This document shows, piece by piece, positions 42,431-45,739 of a DNA stretch of 45,739 bases (position 1 is the stretch's first letter; the number at the start of each line of letters is the position of its first letter). The notes under the pieces are model-generated. The model was not told the DNA's origin. It searched no databases and saw only the letters and a list, made by a program, of their open reading frames with translations. The DNA is from Takakia lepidozioides (taxonomy: Eukaryota > Streptophyta > Takakiopsida > Takakiales > Takakiaceae). The stretch is from contig JAKLZA010000012.1 in NCBI GenBank assembly GCA_030704615.1, positions 1 through 45,739 of the forward strand, written 5' to 3'. Made by a program: the position numbers and the translations under genes.

Positions 42431-45400
42431 TTTCCTGAAGTTTTATGTGTCCACTTGTCACTGATTCTATGGATCGTGTAACTTTAGTAGGCTGTGTTGA
42501 GCTGTGACAGGCTGTGTCATACTGTGTTACGCTGTGATAGGCTGTGTTGCACTGTGGTAAGCTGTGATAGGCTGTGACACGCTGGGTAGGTTGTGATAGC
42601 TGCTGTGGCTGTGCACGTCGTGACGGGCTGTGATAGGCTGTGTTGCGCCTTGCTGGGCTGTGATAGGCTGTGTCACGTCGTGATGGGCTGTGATAGGCTG
42701 TGTCACGCCGTGATGGGCTGTGATAGGCTGTGTCACGCCGTGATGGGCTGTGATAGGCTGTGTCACGCCGTGATGGGCTGTGATAGGCTGTGTCACGCCG
42801 TGATGGGCTGTGATAGGCTGTGTCACGCCGTGATGGGCTGTGATAGGCTGTGTCACGTTTGTTTTGCCCACCCCGGTCATATATACTGGGCCTAGCGACA
42901 AGTGTTCCATACTCCGTTCGTAACACTGGTGCAGCCCGTGACTGCTCTTGCGGTTCAACATGCAAATCATGCTGCAGGGGTTTGTCATGGATACCACTGT
43001 ACCCCTTCAACTTATTTGCATTGACTCTTCCCAGCATTTCTTTGTTAATGGTTTGTAACATGGCTGTGTTGTTATCATACATCTTTTGTATGACATAAGG
43101 TCCTTTCCATGGTGATTTAAGCTTAGAAGCTTGAATCTTTCCTTTCTTCTGCAACCATAGAACCAAATCCCCCGTCTTAAAAGTCTTTAATTTGCCTTCA
43201 TCAAACTGTTCCTTTCGCTTCATCTGAATTCTGGTCATATTATCAGCTGCATCAGCACGTACTTCTTCCACATGGTATAATTCATGTTTCCTGACCTTGA
43301 TGGAGTCTTGCAATTCCATTCTTTTTCCCCACTCCGTTCTCATGGTAGGTAACAGGAATTCCACTGGAAGTAAGGCTTCCATACCATAAACTAATTGGAA
43401 TGGTGTATACTTAGTGGTGACTTTATATGAAGTCCTGTATGACCACAAAGCTGTCAGCAGCTTTGTATCCCAATCCGTTCTGTTTGCATTGACTATCTTA
43501 GCCAAGATAGTACATAGTATTTTGTTGGTAGCCTCTGCCTGCCCATTACCCTGTGGGTAATATGTTGTACTCTTTCTATGCACAATCATAAACTCTTTAG
43601 TCAATAACTCAATGGTCTCATTCATGAAGTGACTTCCTTGATCACTGATAAATTCTAAGGGACATCCAAATCGTGTAAGTATGTTCTCGTACAGGAACCT
43701 TGCTGTGGACTTGGCTGTGTTGTCCCTCAAAGCTTTAGCTTCCACCCACTTTGTAGTATAATCAGTGGCTGTAATTATGTACCTGTTTCGTGTATTCTTG
43801 GATGGTGGATTAATTGGTCCAACAAAGTCTAGTCCCCATTTCTGAAATGGTTCCGTAGGCATTGTAGGATGCAAGGCCATTCTTCCAGATCTCTGCAAAG
43901 GTCCTAGCCTCTGACATTCATCACACTTCTGACAATACTCATGTACATCTTTGAACAAAGTAGGCCACCAGTATCCTGCGAGTAGTATCTTTCTACTGGT
44001 AGTCTCTTCTCCAAAATGACCTCCAGCCACTCCTTTATGAACTTCCTCCAAGACTTTATTTACTTCATGGTGGTACAAGCATCGTTTTAGTACTCCATCA
44101 GGTCCTAACTTATACATTCTGCTTCCTACCATAGTATAAGGTAAAGCTCTGATAGCAATTCTCTTCCTCTGCTCCTTACCATAACTAGGTGGGCACTGAC
44201 CATGAGCAAGGTAGTATCTGATTGGCCACTGCCAATCTAACCATTCATCTGCACTTCCTTGCACCTCCATTACAAATAAACTCGCATCAGGTAACTGATC
44301 GTCCACTCCTGTGGCGGCCTCTCCTGTTGTTAGTCGTGACAAATGATCTGCCACAAGATGCAAACGGCCAGGCTTGTAAATAACCTCGAACTCAAACTCA
44401 TGCAAGATTATTAACCACCTCGCTATCCTTCCACTTATCAAAGGTTTGTTCACCAGATATATCAGAGCCTGGTGATCCACATAAAACATAAACTTTCTTC
44501 CCAATAGGTAATGCCTGAATTTCTTCACTGCATAGATCATTGCCAATGCTTCTCTTTCCGTTGTGCTATAGTTCCTCTCAGCACTGTTCATCAACCGGCT
44601 AGCATAGTACACAGGTGAATCTATATTCCCTGTAACATTCTGGGCTAACACCGCTCCCAACGCTTCTCCTGATGCATCGCAGTGAACATGAAATACTACA
44701 TGCCAGTGAGGGTTAATCAGCACAGGTGTAGTTGTTACTGACAGTGTAAGTTCCTCAAACGCCTGTTGACATTCAGCTGTCCATGCAAACACTGCATCTT
44801 TCTTCAGAAGCTTGCTCAATGGTGCTGCTATTTGTGCATACCTTTTGACAAATCTTCTGTAATAACTGGTTTGCCCAAGGAATCTCCTTAAACTCTTAAC
44901 ATTCACTGGTGGTGGAGAGGCTTTAATGGACTCTGTCTTCCTGGGATCCACAAGGAGTCCCTTCTTACACACAATGTGTCCCAGAAGCACCCCTGAGTTC
45001 ACACAGAAAGTACACTTCTCTGGATTCAAGCCCAGACCTCTCATCCTGCATCTGGCCAGGCATAACTCCAATTTATGCAAGTGCTCATTCTTAGAGCTGT
45101 ACACACTGAAATCATCCAAAAACACCTGCATGAAATCATCCAGATACTCATGAAAAGATTCACTTATCACTCTCTGAAAGGTCGCTGGTGCATTACAAAG
45201 TCCAAAGGGCATGACTTTGTATGCATAAGCCCCCCAGTCTGTGATGAAAGCTGTTTTCCCTTGGTCTTCTTCTGCCACTTGCACTTGATTATAACCACTG
45301 AAGCCATCCATGAATGAGTACATCTCATGGCCTGCCACAGTGTCTAATACTGCTTCTGTGAATGGCAAAGGGAAAGGATCTTTCTTCGTACAAGCATTCA

Positions 45401-45737
45401 GCTTCTTATAGTTCACACATACTCTTAGTTTGCCATTCTTCTTGGGAACTATAACAATGGGTGACAACCAAGTTGTATACTCTATTGGGTATATAAACTT
45501 AGCCTCAGCCAACTTCTTTATCTCTTCTCCAACCTTCTGTGCGTAGTTGGGATTCATTCTATACCTCGCCTGCTTGATTGGTACTGACCCTGGTTCCAGT
45601 TCAATTTTATGCTGACAGACTTCAGGTGGTATCCCTTTTAGATCCTCATAGCTCCAAGCAAATACATCTCTGTATTTGATGAACAAGCTTTTAGCTTCTT
45701 CGAAGAATTCCGGCTCCAAATCAGCTCCTACTTTCAC
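42423..45737 (-). CDS. pol: Element C pol: reverse transcriptase, RNase H, integrase (5' end outside window)
   Basis: 1,104 codons are present and open to the window edge. RT spans about residues 45-230 (MDGFSGYNQV; catalytic FLDD at 206-209, with F in place of the usual Y). RNase H spans about 345-470 (DASGEALGAVLAQ, YVDHQALIYLVNKP). The integrase HHCC zinc motif lies at about 555-611. The integrase core has D637 (LDFVGP), D699 (SDQGSHF) and E735 (GQAEATNK), exactly 35 residues between the last two. The GPY/F motif (SPWKGPYVIQ) is near 855. There is no second RNase H and no chromodomain. The C-terminus is a run of DTAYHSPSRR repeats. The protein copies element RNA and integrates the DNA. It ends in ATGGCTGA, sharing bases with the third ORF start. 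Confidence 0.95.
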   Translation of the reverse strand: MKVGADLEPEFFEEAKSLFIKYRDVFAWSYEDLKGIPPEVCQHKIELEPGSVPIKQARYRMNPNYAQKVGEEIKKLAEAKFIYPIEYTTWLSPIVIVPKKNGKLRVCVNYKKLNACTKKDPFPLPFTEAVLDTVAGHEMYSFMDGFSGYNQVQVAEEDQGKTAFITDWGAYAYKVMPFGLCNAPATFQRVISESFHEYLDDFMQVFLDDFSVYSSKNEHLHKLELCLARCRMRGLGLNPEKCTFCVNSGVLLGHIVCKKGLLVDPRKTESIKASPPPVNVKSLRRFLGQTSYYRRFVKRYAQIAAPLSKLLKKDAVFAWTAECQQAFEELTLSVTTTPVLINPHWHVVFHVHCDASGEALGAVLAQNVTGNIDSPVYYASRLMNSAERNYSTTEREALAMIYAVKKFRHYLLGRKFMFYVDHQALIYLVNKPLISGRIARWLIILHEFEFEVIYKPGRLHLVADHLSRLTTGEAATGVDDQLPDASLFVMEVQGSADEWLDWQWPIRYYLAHGQCPPSYGKEQRKRIAIRALPYTMVGSRMYKLGPDGVLKRCLYHHEVNKVLEEVHKGVAGGHFGEETTSRKILLAGYWWPTLFKDVHEYCQKCDECQRLGPLQRSGRMALHPTMPTEPFQKWGLDFVGPINPPSKNTRNRYIITATDYTTKWVEAKALRDNTAKSTARFLYENILTRFGCPLEFISDQGSHFMNETIELLTKEFMIVHRKSTTYYPQGNGQAEATNKILCTILAKIVNANRTDWDTKLLTALWSYRTSYKVTTKYTPFQLVYGMEALLPVEFLLPTMRTEWGKRMELQDSIKVRKHELYHVEEVRADAADNMTRIQMKRKEQFDEGKLKTFKTGDLVLWLQKKGKIQASKLKSPWKGPYVIQKMYDNNTAMLQTINKEMLGRVNANKLKGYSGIHDKPLQHDLHVEPQEQSRAAPVLRTEYGTLVARPSIYDRGGQNKRDTAYHSPSRRDTAYHSPSRRDTAYHSPSRRDTAYHSPSRRDTAYHSPSRRDTAYHSPSRRDTAYHSPARRNTAYHSPSRRAQPQQLSQPTQRVTAYHSLPQCNTAYHSVTQYDTACHSSTQPTKVTRSIESVTSGHIKLQENG
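42640..42860 (-). repeat. 30-bp tandem repeat encoding DTAYHSPSRR in element C pol
   Basis: About seven near-identical 30-bp units (unit contains 'gtcacgccgtgatgggctgtgatagg' on the plus strand). Thirty is a multiple of three, so the pol frame is kept and each unit adds ten residues. Element B has only a few degenerate units at the same place (16336-16480). Motif and strand bias match the LTR minisatellite. Confidence 0.9.
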
Positions 45738-45739
45738 CA

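Larger units (their letters stand above)
37089..45739 (-). mobile_element. Element C: Ty3/gypsy retrotransposon, 3' part (continues beyond the window)
   Basis: Same family as A and B. In minus orientation: pol (45737 to 42423, open to the window edge), third ORF (42430 to 38250), polypurine tract, and 3' LTR (37089-38212). Gag, primer site and 5' LTR lie beyond 45739. Pol has no stop in the 1,104 codons present. The third ORF has one frameshift near 41190. It is the best preserved copy of the three and the most likely of them to have been active recently. The five bases flanking the LTR are TGCCT (37084-37088); the matching duplication should lie outside the window. Confidence 0.93.

Noticed and set aside
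42640-42860. CRISPR-like array (30-bp repeats)
   Set aside because: Units are contiguous without unique spacers, lie in frame in a retrotransposon pol gene, and the DNA is eukaryotic.

Overview
This window looks like repeat-dense nuclear DNA of a land plant, probably a seed-free one. The evidence is plant-type Ty3/gypsy LTR retrotransposons, a miniature LTR element primed by the plant-style initiator tRNA-Met site, GT-AG splice signals, and decayed pieces of a PPR gene with the 'ASLAALEKGKEVH' signature of plant PLS-class PPR proteins. No species can be named. Nothing indicates a bacterial or organellar source, so operons and ribosome binding sites do not apply.

Layout. 1-8272 is old, mostly unassigned sequence. 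It holds an inverted repeat (1489-1771 and 7420-7691), a 355-bp TRIM/SMART-type miniature retrotransposon (2830-3184) with target duplication CTCTG and a tRNA-like cloverleaf in each LTR, and a minus-strand PPR pseudogene (about 5040-6500). 8273-25240 is element A, a plus-strand Ty3/gypsy element that lost everything after protease. Element B (10992-23406, minus strand, same family, 12,415 bp, target duplication AAGAC) sits inside A's gag. B is complete from LTR to LTR but carries nonsense codons, a shattered third ORF, and 324 bp of foreign coding-like sequence in place of part of gag. 25241-37088 is the least repetitive part. It holds a plus-strand coiled-coil/RING-like gene (28712-30475) followed by basic, NLS-bearing ORFs (30982-32307), convergent with a frameshifted minus-strand gene (34267-36236, plus a likely upstream exon at 37026-37088) of a transposase-like family. 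37089-45739 is element C, the 3' part of a third copy in minus orientation, with an open pol and a very long third ORF; its 5' end lies beyond the window.

How the genes work together. In A-C the order is LTR, tRNA primer site, leader ORF (its ATG lies inside the LTR), gag with three CCHC knuckles, protease, reverse transcriptase, RNase H, integrase with GPY/F, then a third ORF of about 1,400 residues overlapping the pol stop as ATGGCTGA, polypurine tract, LTR. I saw no chromodomain and no second RNase H, so the family looks like a non-chromoviral (Athila/Tat-side) lineage. B is coding-dead yet its LTRs are still close to identical, so it was probably mobilised in trans by a C-like copy. The most unusual items are the tRNA-bearing TRIM, the giant post-pol ORF, the LTR-to-PBS-spanning leader ORF, the captured fragment in B, and the paired RING/transposase-like genes.
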